Source: Micromonospora sp. WMMD1082 (GTDB taxonomy: Bacteria > Actinomycetota > Actinomycetes > Mycobacteriales > Micromonosporaceae). Taken from it: DNA of 64,000 nt. Below the pieces are notes generated by a model. The model was not told the DNA's origin. It did not search any database and was given only the letters and a program-made list of their open reading frames with translations. Each line of letters starts with the position of its first letter. The stretch's first letter is position 1. The stretch covers positions 2,993,001 through 3,057,000 of the forward strand of contig NZ_JARUBM010000002.1 in assembly GCF_029626175.1 (NCBI RefSeq), written 5' to 3'. The position numbers and the translations under genes are program-made. Below, piece after piece: positions 1 to 8,000 of the stretch.

Positions 1-247
1 GCTCCGGTGCCTGCGGGTCACTGCGACGGCTGGCCGTGCCGGACGCGGTGAGGTAGCCGGAGTAGGCCGCCAGCGCCGCCTTCTCCGCCGCCGCCTCGTC
101 GGCGGCCCGCTGGGCGCCGACGGGTCTGCCCCGTTCGGGCGCGGTGGTGGTGGACGCCTCCTGAGCGCCGCCGCAGGCGGTGGTCGTGCCGACGGTGGCC
201 GCCGCGACCAGGCCGGCCGTCCATCGGCTCAGCTGCCGTGCTCGCAC
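1..247 (-). CDS. Putative lipoprotein, N-terminal part (runs off the window)
   Basis: The reading frame begins at a GTG (complement of 245-247) with an AGGAGGG ribosome site six bases upstream (complement of 254-260). The first 82 residues have a basic start (RARQLSR), a hydrophobic stretch (TAGLVAAATVGTTTA) and then a Cys followed by Gly-Gly, which fits a lipobox and export by the Sec/Lsp route. After the Cys comes an Ala/Thr/Glu-rich linker, typical of membrane-tethered actinobacterial lipoproteins. The rest lies outside the window, so the function is unknown. Confidence 0.6.
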   Translation of the reverse strand, partial: MRARQLSRWTAGLVAAATVGTTTACGGAQEASTTTAPERGRPVGAQRAADEAAAEKAALAAYSGYLTASGTASRRSDPQAPE

Positions 248-843
248 CTCGTGCCCTCCTCGGTGCCGACCGGCGACCGCCGTCGCCGGTGTATTCGGGC
301 GTGCGGCGGCGCGACCGGGCGGATTCCGCCGGCCCTGTCCAATACGCAGCCGCATTCACCTATATGGATCTTCTAAAAATGCACTGCCGTGGCTGGCCGT
401 GGGTCTCGGACGTGGGTTGCGTCACATCCAAGGGGCGAGCATAGGCTGACGCCGACCGATGCAACAGAGGCAATTCACGGAAACACTCTGAGTTATGAAT
501 GGTGGTAAAGCCGGATGGTTACCGGAAGGTTGCGAGGGCCGGTCGACGCGGGGTGGGCGCTGGGCGGAGGTGGCGGGTCGCACGGGAAACTTCACCGTCG
601 GTCGGGCAATCGGGTGGGCGGTCGTGATGGGGTAGGAAATGGCAATGGGTCCGATCCGTCCCCTCCGGAACGTGGGAATATCGGCCGTCAATTGCGTTCG
701 GTGGGAATTCCATATGCCCACTCGGTGCATTCGCGCCAAGACCCGACCGGCGGTGCGCGGGCCCGCTCCGGACGTTCGGCCCGCCACCCGAACCGACCGG
801 GCACACTACTCTCCGTGATGGCGCATCGCGCGGAGCGGCCGGC
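248..843. other. Non-coding gap, 596 bp
   Basis: Divergent intergenic region between the lipoprotein and the prepilin peptidase gene. It is locally poorer in G+C (around 360-380 and 440-500) than its surroundings, as expected for promoter DNA. I see no credible gene or RNA. Confidence 0.5.
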
Positions 844-1686
844 GTGAGCCGGGCCGACCCGCCGGGGTGGGTGCGGGACCGGGCCGGGGAGGGCGCTCCG
901 GCGCCAAAGATCGCCCTACCGCCGGGGGCTGTCCCGGCACCGGGGGCCGCTCCGGCGCACTCTCGACCGTGGCCCCGCGTCCTGGCCGTGCTGACGCTCA
1001 CCCCGCTGCTGCGGTACGCCGTCGCCCGGCACGGCGTACCCCCGGGAACCGACCGCCGGACCGGCTGCGACACCTGCGGCGCGCCGATCGGCCCGGCCCA
1101 CCCGTGGCCGGCGCTCGGCCCGACCGCGCGCTGCGGCGGGTGCGGCGCCCGCGTCGGCGCGCCACCGGCCACCGTCGAGCTGGCCGCTGTGGCGGCCGTG
1201 GGCGTGCTGCTGGCCGGACCACCCGCCGTCGAGCTGGGCGCCGCCGCCTGGTGGCTGGCCTTCGCGGTGCCGCTGCTCTTCGTCGACATCGCCGTGCACC
1301 GGCTGCCCGACCGGCTCACCTGGCCGGCGGCGGTCGGCACCTGGCTGCTGCTCGGGGTGGCCGCGCTGACCGGCGCCGGGTCGGCGCCGTGGCTGCGCGC
1401 CATCGCCGCCGGGCTCGGACTGGCCCTCTTCTTCGCCGCCACCACCCTGCTGCTCGGCGCGCGGGGCTTCGGCATCGGCGATGCCAAGCTGGCGTTGAGC
1501 GCCGGCGCGCTGCTGGGCTGGTACGGCTGGAGCGTGCCCGTGCTCGGGTTGCTGCTGGCGTTGACGCTGTCCGGTCTGGTTGCCCTCGGGCTGCTGGTCA
1601 CCCGGCGGGCCGGCTGGTCGACCCACCTGCCGTTCGGCCCGTACCTGGTGCTCGGCACGGTTGCCGCCCTCCTGCTCGTCCGCTGA
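844..1686 (+). CDS. A24-family prepilin peptidase (membrane aspartyl protease)
   Basis: 280 residues. It would cleave, and possibly N-methylate, type IV prepilin-like proteins at the inner face of the membrane. The two catalytic aspartates of the family are visible: Asp148 in FVDIAVHRLPDRLT and Asp213 in FGIGDAKLA, the GxGDxK signature. Two CxxC pairs near residues 77-102 (CDTCG and CGGCG) match the zinc-binding cytoplasmic loop of full-length enzymes. Multiple hydrophobic helices follow. The first about 40 residues are Pro/Ala-rich and unlike the family, so the true start may lie further in. No pilin genes are nearby, so its substrates must be encoded elsewhere (Flp/Tad type pili are common in this group). 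Confidence 0.85.
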   Translation: MSRADPPGWVRDRAGEGAPAPKIALPPGAVPAPGAAPAHSRPWPRVLAVLTLTPLLRYAVARHGVPPGTDRRTGCDTCGAPIGPAHPWPALGPTARCGGCGARVGAPPATVELAAVAAVGVLLAGPPAVELGAAAWWLAFAVPLLFVDIAVHRLPDRLTWPAAVGTWLLLGVAALTGAGSAPWLRAIAAGLGLALFFAATTLLLGARGFGIGDAKLALSAGALLGWYGWSVPVLGLLLALTLSGLVALGLLVTRRAGWSTHLPFGPYLVLGTVAALLLVR

Positions 1687-1780
1687 GCGGAGGGAGGTGC
1701 GGTGCCGCTCCGCCGGGGTGTGCGGGCCGCTGCGGCGGGGAAATCTCGCTGCCGAGGTACCTGATTCCGCTGGAGGCACC

Positions 1781-4195
1781 GTGCACCGCACCCCAGACCG
1801 GCCGTCGCCGCACCCGGCCGAGCGGCACCCGGACGAGCCCGGTCACGACGAGCGTTGGCGGATCCGGCGGACCCGGGACGACCTGGACCGGCTCGGCGAG
1901 ACCGAGTCGGTCTTCGCGTTGAGCAACGGCTGGCTGGGCTGGCGCGGCACCCTCGACGAGGGGGAGCCGATCGACATGCCGGGCAGCTACCTCAACGGGT
2001 TGCACGAACGCCGGGAGCTGACCTATCCCGAGGACGGCTACGCCTTCCCGCAGCTCAGCGACACGGTGATCAGCCCGCCGAACGCCACGCTCGTCCGGCT
2101 CGTGGTCGGCGGTGAGCCGCTGGACCTGCGGACCGGCACGCTGCGCCTGCACGAGCAGGTGCTGGACATGCGGGCCGGGGTGGTCGAACGGCTCACCGAA
2201 TGGATTTCACCGGCCGGGCACGGGGTGCGGGTACGCAGCACCCGGCTGGTGTCGCTGCCCCGCCGCCGGGTGGCCGCCGTCGACTGGACGGTGGAACCCC
2301 TGGACGGCCCGGTCGAGGTGCGGATCCACGCGGACCTGCTGGCCAACGAGCGCGTACCGGAACGCGCCGACGACCCGCGCGCCGCCTCGCTGATCCACGA
2401 GCCGCTGATCGCGGAGCTGCACCGCGTCGACGGCGCCGACGGGGTGCTGGTGCACCGCACCGAGCGCAGCGGGCAGCGGGTCGCCGTCGCCGTCGCGCAC
2501 CGGCCGACGGTTCCGGAGCACTTCGCCGCCGAACAGGACGCCACCTGGGACGTCACCCCGGACCGGATCCGGCTCACCCTCGCCGGGTCGCTGCGGCCGG
2601 GCGAGCGGGTACGGCTCACCAAGTTCGTGGCGTACGAGTGGGCACCCGTCGACGGCCCGTCGCCCGACGCGCTGGCCGGGGAGGTGCTGGCCGAGGTGGA
2701 CGCCGCGCGTACGGAGGGATTCGAGGCCCTGCTCGCCGCGCAGCGTGCCGCCCTCGACGCCGCCTGGCGCACCGCGGACGTGCTGCTCGACGGCGACGAC
2801 GAGTTGCAGCTGGCGATCCGGTTCGCGATGTTCCACCTGATCCAGGCGGGCCGTGCGGACGGCGACCGGGCCATCCCCGCCAAGGGGCTGACCGGCAACG
2901 GTTACGACGGGCACGTGCTCTGGGACACCGAGGAGTACGTGCTGCCGGTGCTGACGTACGTCGCCCCCGAGGTGGCCCGGTCGGCCCTGCGCTGGCGCCA
3001 CGCGCACCTGCCCGAGGCGCTCGCACGCGCGGCGGAGCTGCGGCTGACCGGCGCGACCTTCCCGTGGCGAACCATCGGCGGCCGGGAATGCTCCGGCTAC
3101 TGGCCGGCCGGCACGGCCGCGCTGCACGTCAATGCCGACATCGCCGACGCGGTGCTGCGCTACGTGGGCGCCACCGGCGACGAGGACTTCCTCGCCGGTG
3201 AAGGGCTGGACCTGCTGGTGGCCACCGCCCGGCTCTGGCACGGCTTCGGGCACTTCGCCGACGACGGCGCGTTCCACATCGTCGGCGTCACCGGCCCCGA
3301 CGAGTACGCGGCGCTGGTCGACGACAATCTGTTCACCAACCTGATGGCCCGGCGGAACCTGCGCGGCGCGGCCGACGCCGTCGAGCGGCACCCCGCGGCG
3401 GCCGACCGGCTGGGCGTCGATCCGGTCGAGGCGGCCGGCTGGCGGGCCGCGGCGGCCGCGATGACCGTGCCGTACGACCCGAAGCGCGGGGTGCACCAGC
3501 AGGCAGCCGGCTTCACGGCCCAGCCGGAGTGGGACTTCGCCGGCACCGGCGACGAGGACTACCCGCTGCTGCTGCACTTCCCCTACCTGGAGCTGTACCG
3601 CCACCAGGTGGTCAAGCAGGCCGACCTGGTGCTGGCCATGCTGCGCTGCCCGGGCGAGTTCACCGCCGAGGAGAAGGCGGCCAACTTCGCCTACTACGAG
3701 GCGCGGACCGTCCGCGACTCGTCGCTGTCCGCCGCCCCGCAGGGGGTGCTCGCCGCCGAACTGGGTCACCTCGACCTGGCGTACGACCTGTTTGCCGAGT
3801 CGGTGTTGCAGGATCTCGAGGATCTCGGCGACAAGACCGGCGACGGGTTGCACCTGGCCTCGCTGGGCGGGGCCTGGCTGGCCCTGGCGCAGGGCTTCGG
3901 CGGGCTGCGTGACGACCGTGAACTGCTGTCGTTCGACCCCCGGCTGCCCGGCCGGATCGACCGGCTCGCGTTCAGTGTGCGCTGGCACGGTCACCGACTG
4001 CTGGTCACGCTGACCGCCGACGAGGCCCGCTACGAGCTGCCCGACGCCGGGCCCGGCACCGCCATCGAGCTGTGGCACCACGGCGAGCGGCTCCGGGTGA
4101 CCGCCGGCGAGCCGACAACCCGTCCCATGCCTCGGGTACCCGACCCCGGTCCCGAGCCTCCCTCCCCGCCCGGCCGCCGCCCCGCCCGCCGCTGA
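1781..4195 (+). CDS. Glycoside hydrolase family 65 protein (kojibiose/maltose/trehalose phosphorylase or hydrolase type)
   Basis: 804 residues from a GTG with TGGAGG just upstream; the frame is open further 5' but overlaps the preceding gene. GH65 enzymes phosphorolyse or hydrolyse alpha-linked disaccharides. Visible landmarks are NGWLGWRGTLDE and PGSYLNGLHERRE near the N-terminus (super-sandwich domain), GLTGNGYDGHVLWDTEEYV at the start of the (alpha/alpha)6 barrel, and VTGPDEYAALVDDNLFTN, where Glu508 is the expected general acid. Length and order match full-length GH65 proteins. The beta-phosphoglucomutase gene that often accompanies GH65 is not adjacent. The Pro/Arg-rich last 30 residues look like a tail. 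Exact substrate cannot be told from sequence. Confidence 0.85.
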   Translation: MHRTPDRPSPHPAERHPDEPGHDERWRIRRTRDDLDRLGETESVFALSNGWLGWRGTLDEGEPIDMPGSYLNGLHERRELTYPEDGYAFPQLSDTVISPPNATLVRLVVGGEPLDLRTGTLRLHEQVLDMRAGVVERLTEWISPAGHGVRVRSTRLVSLPRRRVAAVDWTVEPLDGPVEVRIHADLLANERVPERADDPRAASLIHEPLIAELHRVDGADGVLVHRTERSGQRVAVAVAHRPTVPEHFAAEQDATWDVTPDRIRLTLAGSLRPGERVRLTKFVAYEWAPVDGPSPDALAGEVLAEVDAARTEGFEALLAAQRAALDAAWRTADVLLDGDDELQLAIRFAMFHLIQAGRADGDRAIPAKGLTGNGYDGHVLWDTEEYVLPVLTYVAPEVARSALRWRHAHLPEALARAAELRLTGATFPWRTIGGRECSGYWPAGTAALHVNADIADAVLRYVGATGDEDFLAGEGLDLLVATARLWHGFGHFADDGAFHIVGVTGPDEYAALVDDNLFTNLMARRNLRGAADAVERHPAAADRLGVDPVEAAGWRAAAAAMTVPYDPKRGVHQQAAGFTAQPEWDFAGTGDEDYPLLLHFPYLELYRHQVVKQADLVLAMLRCPGEFTAEEKAANFAYYEARTVRDSSLSAAPQGVLAAELGHLDLAYDLFAESVLQDLEDLGDKTGDGLHLASLGGAWLALAQGFGGLRDDRELLSFDPRLPGRIDRLAFSVRWHGHRLLVTLTADEARYELPDAGPGTAIELWHHGERLRVTAGEPTTRPMPRVPDPGPEPPSPPGRRPARR

Positions 4196-4239
4196 GGCCG
4201 TGGTGTGCGGGCCCGGTCAACGGTGTGCGGCGCTAGGGT

Positions 4240-4734
4240 GTGCGGGTGCCTGAGCTGGAACGGCTTGCCGCCGAGCATGCCGACGCCCTGCTCGCGTTCG
4301 AGCGGGAGAACCGCGAATGGTTCGCGCGCTCGGTGCCGGATCGGGGCGACGACTACTTCGCCGAGTTCGCCGCCCGGCACGCCGCGCTCCTCACCGAGCA
4401 GGCCACCGGCCGGTGCCACTTCCACCTCCTGCTCGACGACGGGCAGGTGATCGGCCGGTTCAACCTGGTCGACGTGGCGGCGGGGGAGGCCGAGCTGGGC
4501 TACCGGGTGGCCCGCCGGGCCGCCGGGCGCGGGGTCGCCACCGACGGCGTACGGCGGGTGGCGACCCTCGCCCGCGAGGCGTACGGGCTGCGCCGGCTGA
4601 CCGCCGCGACCACCATGGACAACGCCGCCTCGCTGGCGGTGCTGCGGCGCGTCGGGTTCATCCCGGCCGGCGGGGTGTCACTGGACGGGCGCCCCGGGCT
4701 GCGGCACGTGCTCACCCTGGTCGCCGAGGACTGA
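4240..4734 (+). CDS. GNAT family N-acetyltransferase (RimJ/RimL-like)
   Basis: 164 residues from a GTG. It would transfer an acetyl group from acetyl-CoA to an amine, perhaps a protein N-terminus or small molecule. The family landmarks are GRFNLVDVAAGEAELGYRV (beta4), the acetyl-CoA pyrophosphate loop RRAAGRGVATDGVRRV around residues 90-105, and the C-terminal AATTMDNAASLAVLRRVGF motif of RimJ/RimL-like enzymes. The last 57 bp overlap the 3' end of the convergent zinc-ribbon gene. Confidence 0.85.
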   Translation: MRVPELERLAAEHADALLAFERENREWFARSVPDRGDDYFAEFAARHAALLTEQATGRCHFHLLLDDGQVIGRFNLVDVAAGEAELGYRVARRAAGRGVATDGVRRVATLAREAYGLRRLTAATTMDNAASLAVLRRVGFIPAGGVSLDGRPGLRHVLTLVAED

Positions 4735-5184
4735 CCCGCCGGACATCCGCTGCCGCACGGCGGCCAGCTCCTCGAAGGCGTACGCCCAGTTGTGGCACTT
4801 GAAGCTGCGCAGGCCCTCGATCGGTGAGCGACAGTCGGCGCAGCGCACCCCCGGGATGGCGTCGGGTAGACCGGTGTTGACGTAACGGCGGTCACCGAGG
4901 ATCACCGTGGCGATCATCATCGGGTCGTGCACGCCCTTCAGGGCCGAGGAGACGATGTCGTACCAGGTGATCCGGCGACCGCACTTCGGGCAGTCCGGCT
5001 GGTCACCGCTGACCCAGAGCGGGGCGCCGATGGTGCGCGGTGGCATGTTGAGCAGCTTCTCGATCCGTCGTACATCGGACTCGGGTGTGGTCCAGCGGTG
5101 CCGGCCCGGCAGCGAGGCGGGCGAGTCGTAGACGGCCTGGAACAGGGCGGGGTCGACCTCGACGGTCTCGCGTTGGTTGGTCAT
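4678..5184 (-). CDS. Hypothetical zinc-ribbon protein
   Basis: 168 residues. I chose the ATG at MTNQRETVEVDP, preceded by a GGAGGGA-type site (complement of about 5190-5197); the open frame extends upstream without a better start. Two cysteine pairs, CPKCG near residue 65 and CADC near residue 115, followed by KCHNW, suggest a zinc-binding fold. I do not recognise the family. The 3' end overlaps the convergent acetyltransferase gene by 57 bp, so the C-terminal tail is compositionally constrained and may not matter for function. Confidence 0.65.
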   Translation of the reverse strand: MTNQRETVEVDPALFQAVYDSPASLPGRHRWTTPESDVRRIEKLLNMPPRTIGAPLWVSGDQPDCPKCGRRITWYDIVSSALKGVHDPMMIATVILGDRRYVNTGLPDAIPGVRCADCRSPIEGLRSFKCHNWAYAFEELAAVRQRMSGGSVLGDQGEHVPQPGAPVQ

Positions 5185-5221
5185 CGGCGTCCCTCCCGGA
5201 CTCTCGGCGCCCCCACCGTGG

Positions 5222-5917
5222 TCACCGGCGGGCGGCGGGCACAACCGGATCAACGACAGGGCGGGGCTTCCGGACCCCGAAGATGATCAGGTAGCCGAGA
5301 ATCCAGAACTCGCCCACCGAGGCCGGGACCACCAGCAGGTCGGCGACGATCCCGGCCCCGGGAGCGAGGTACGCGACGAAGGCGCTGAGCACGTAGCCGG
5401 CGCCACCGGCGACGAGGATCCAGCCGAGGGGCCGGGGCAGCCACCCCGACCGGAGCACGCACCAGCCCATCGGTACGAGCCAGAGGCCGAAGAACAGCCC
5501 GCCCACGATCCACAGGTTGCCGCTGACGAGGTAGAGCAGCTGGACGGTGTCGGCGGCACCGCCGAGCGGGCCGGTCGCCACCTCGGTCGCGGTGGCGAGC
5601 AGGGCGGCGCTGCCCAGGATGGCGATGGCGTTGACCATGCCGAAGGCGGCGATGCTGCCGGCGGCGATGGCGTCGACCGTGCGGAACAGGCGGAAGAACC
5701 AGACGGCGGTGAGCGTCTGGGTGAGGACGATGAGCAGTTCCAGGGCGATCCCGACGCGCGCCAGCGACTCGTGGGCGACGAGGTTGCCGAGGGTCGCGCC
5801 GGCGTCGCCGGCCACGAAGAGCTGGGGGCGGACGGTGAGGAATCCCAGTGCCCCGGTGACGGCGAGAGCGAGGTAGAACAGCCCGGTCGTGCGGGCGGTG
5901 CGGGTCAGGGGGTGCAT
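5222..5917 (-). CDS. DUF4386-type integral membrane protein
   Basis: 231 residues from the ATG at MHPLTRTARTTGLFYL. Six to seven hydrophobic segments run through it, beginning with GLFYLALAVTGALGF and ending with ILGYLIIFGVRKP, and the layout matches DUF4386 proteins, whose function is unknown. It is divergent from the TetR-family gene, and the 102 bp between them holds two related operators, so it is probably the target of that repressor. Confidence 0.75.
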   Translation of the reverse strand: MHPLTRTARTTGLFYLALAVTGALGFLTVRPQLFVAGDAGATLGNLVAHESLARVGIALELLIVLTQTLTAVWFFRLFRTVDAIAAGSIAAFGMVNAIAILGSAALLATATEVATGPLGGAADTVQLLYLVSGNLWIVGGLFFGLWLVPMGWCVLRSGWLPRPLGWILVAGGAGYVLSAFVAYLAPGAGIVADLLVVPASVGEFWILGYLIIFGVRKPRPVVDPVVPAARR

Positions 5918-5976
5918 GGCGGCTCCTTCGGTGGGGTCGGCACCGGCGCGCCCCGACGACGGTTCGGGAAAGACGC

Positions 5977-6010
5977 GCCTTACGACGTAAGGCAACCATA
6001 CGATGTAAGG
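5977..6010. promoter_or_regulatory. Tandem palindromic operators for the divergent TetR regulator
   Basis: At 5977-5993 there is a perfect 8-1-8 palindrome, GCCTTACG-A-CGTAAGGC. Eighteen bases downstream (centres 5985 and 6003) lies a second, imperfect copy sharing the core TACGAnGTAAGG. The pair sits between the divergent DUF4386 and TetR genes and ends 9 bp before the TetR start. This is a classic layout for autorepression and control of the neighbour. Confidence 0.7.
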
Positions 6011-6019
6011 TAAAGGAAG

Positions 6020-6724
6020 ATGGGAAGCCGCATGGGAGCGAAGAAGCCTCGGGAGCCGTTGAGTCGTGACCGGGCGCTGACCGCCGCGATCGCGCTGGTG
6101 GACGCGGAGGGGCTGCCGGCGCTGACGATGCGCCGGCTCGCCGCCGGGCTCGGCGTCGAGGCGATGTCGCTCTACCACCACCTGCCCGGCAAGGAGGGCC
6201 TGCTCGACGGCCTCGCCGAAGCCGTCGTCGCCGAGATCGAGGCGGCGGCGGCCGGCCGGGCCGAGGCGAACACGGCCGGCGGAGACTGGCGTACCCGTCT
6301 GCGGCAACGCTTCCTCGCCGCCCGCGCGGTGATGCTGCGCCACCCGTGGGCGCCCGGGCTGCTCAGCTCGCGGCCGAACGTCCCCGCCGGGGTGTACGGC
6401 TACTACGACGGGATCATCGCCACCCTGCTCGACGGCGGATTCTCGTACCGGATCGCGCACCGGGCGCTGCACGCGTTCGGGAGCCTGGCGCTCGGCTTCG
6501 CCCAGGAGGTCTTCCAGCCGGCGGCGGCGGGCGGGGAGACCGACGTCGACGCCGCGGAGGCGGAACTGGCCGCGATGGCGGCGCACCTGCCCCACCTGAC
6601 GGCGATGGTCGCCGCCGAGGTGCACGACGCCGCCGACCCCACGCTCGGCTGGTGCGACAGCCAGACCGAGTTCGAGTTCACCCTCGACCTGCTCTTCGAC
6701 GGCCTCGACCGCGCTCGCGGCTGA
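6020..6724 (+). CDS. TetR/AcrR family transcriptional repressor
   Basis: 234 residues from ATG 6020, behind AAGGAAG; an ATG at 6032 is an alternative. The N-terminal HTH is clear: ALTAAIALVDAEGLPALTMRRLAAGLGVEAMSLYHH, spread over residues about 18-55 with the usual TMRRLAAxLGVxxMSLYxH pattern. The C-terminal ligand domain resembles the TetR_C_1 type. It probably binds the two palindromes just upstream and controls the divergent DUF4386 membrane protein. The inducer is unknown. Confidence 0.85.
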   Translation: MGSRMGAKKPREPLSRDRALTAAIALVDAEGLPALTMRRLAAGLGVEAMSLYHHLPGKEGLLDGLAEAVVAEIEAAAAGRAEANTAGGDWRTRLRQRFLAARAVMLRHPWAPGLLSSRPNVPAGVYGYYDGIIATLLDGGFSYRIAHRALHAFGSLALGFAQEVFQPAAAGGETDVDAAEAELAAMAAHLPHLTAMVAAEVHDAADPTLGWCDSQTEFEFTLDLLFDGLDRARG

Positions 6725-6799
6725 CGGCGGTGTCGCGGTCGAGGCTGGCGGCGGTGTCGCGGTCGGTCCGCTCGGGACGGACGCCGCTAGTGTCGCGTG

Positions 6800-7852
6800 A
6801 TGCGTGACATCGAGAAGGTGGCGGAGACGTTCCGTACGGCGCGTGGGTTCGGCAGCTCTGCGCTGTACAGCCGACTGCTCGCGGTGGTCGCCGAGGACGA
6901 GGCACTGCTCCACCTGGCGGCGCGGACGCGGCACGGCCAGCAGCCGACGTTCGCGCTCTTCGGCGCCGTCCACCACCTGCTGCTAGGCGGCGTGCCCGAC
7001 CCGCTGGCCGCGTACTACCCGTCGGTGGTCGGCGACTCCGCCCGCCCGGTCGACGAGGAGACCGGCCCCGCCTTCGCGCGCTTCTGCGCGGCGTACGCCG
7101 GCCAGATCGCGTCGCTGCTCGGCACGCGCCTCGTGCAGACCAACCACGTGCAGCGCGCCGTGGTGCCACGGCTCGGCCTGGCGCTCCTGCGCCGTACGAC
7201 GCCGGGGCCGGTGTGCGTCGTCGAGGTGGGCTGCAGTGCGGGCCTGAACCTACGCGCCGATCGTTACGCCTTCACCGTCGGCGGCGCGAGCTACGGCGAC
7301 CGCACCTCGCCGGTCCACATCGGGGTCGAGGTGCCGGAGGCCGACCTGCTGCCCGATCTGGATCAGCTACCCGAGATCGCGGACGCGGTCGGCATCGACC
7401 TCGCCCCGCCCGACCTCACCGACGAGGAGGACAGGGCATGGCTGCGCGCCCTCGTGTGGCCGGAGAACCGGCACCAGGCGGCGCAGTTGCGGGCGGCGAT
7501 GGACGTCGTGGCGGCCGACCCGCCGCGGATCCTGGCCGGGAACGCCATCGAGATCGGCCCCGAGGCCGCGGCCACGCTCCCGCCCGGGCTGCCCCGGCTG
7601 GTCGTACACACCGCAACCCGCATCCACGTGCCGGCCGAGGAACGCCCGGCCTTCGACGCCGCGGTGGCCGCCTTCGGCACGGACGGTCCGATGCTGCATC
7701 TGGCGCTCGAGGACGATCAGCGCGTCGCACCCTCCGGACGGCCGGGCTACGGGCTGACCGCGACCGATGCGACCGGACGCCGGACCATCGCCGTCGCCGA
7801 CGGCCACCTGGCCTGGCTGGAACCTCTCCCGGCTATCAACGACCCGCGCTGA
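6800..7852 (+). CDS. DUF2332 domain-containing protein
   Basis: 350 residues; ATG 6800 directly follows a GTG at 6797. The family pattern is present: TFALFGAVHHLLLGG, FCAAYAGQIASLL, and VVEVGCSAGLNLRADRY around residues 140-160, which resembles a methyltransferase SAM-binding glycine motif. DUF2332 has no established activity; the VEVGCSAGLNL segment suggests a SAM-dependent enzyme but this is inference. It stands alone, between TetR and the xylanase gene. Confidence 0.8.
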   Translation: MRDIEKVAETFRTARGFGSSALYSRLLAVVAEDEALLHLAARTRHGQQPTFALFGAVHHLLLGGVPDPLAAYYPSVVGDSARPVDEETGPAFARFCAAYAGQIASLLGTRLVQTNHVQRAVVPRLGLALLRRTTPGPVCVVEVGCSAGLNLRADRYAFTVGGASYGDRTSPVHIGVEVPEADLLPDLDQLPEIADAVGIDLAPPDLTDEEDRAWLRALVWPENRHQAAQLRAAMDVVAADPPRILAGNAIEIGPEAAATLPPGLPRLVVHTATRIHVPAEERPAFDAAVAAFGTDGPMLHLALEDDQRVAPSGRPGYGLTATDATGRRTIAVADGHLAWLEPLPAINDPR

Positions 7853-8000
7853 GGACCAGGAACCGTTCGGTACGAGACCCTCCCTCTCCTCACCCTCCGT
7901 GCGGCCGTATGCACGATCAGTATGTGCTGGGTGACGGGTCGGGCGGGTCGCGCGATCATGGAGGCCGTTGACGGTCAGGGCTCGGCAGAGGAGAGGCGTC

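Noticed and set aside
519..1658. 379-residue minus-strand frame over the prepilin peptidase
   Set aside because: Pro/Ala/Ser/Arg-rich shadow of a frame with both catalytic Asp motifs.
1580..1780. Upstream extension of the GH65 frame
   Set aside because: It overlaps the end of the prepilin peptidase gene, is Arg/Pro-rich, and GTG 1781 has a good ribosome site.
2207..4081. 624-residue minus-strand frame opposite the GH65 gene
   Set aside because: Gly/Gln/Val-rich mirror of a strongly supported coding frame.
5222..6976. 584-residue minus frame joining DUF4386 to the opposite strand of the TetR gene
   Set aside because: Only the last 231 residues (from 5917) are membrane-protein-like; the rest is a shadow of TetR and the operators.
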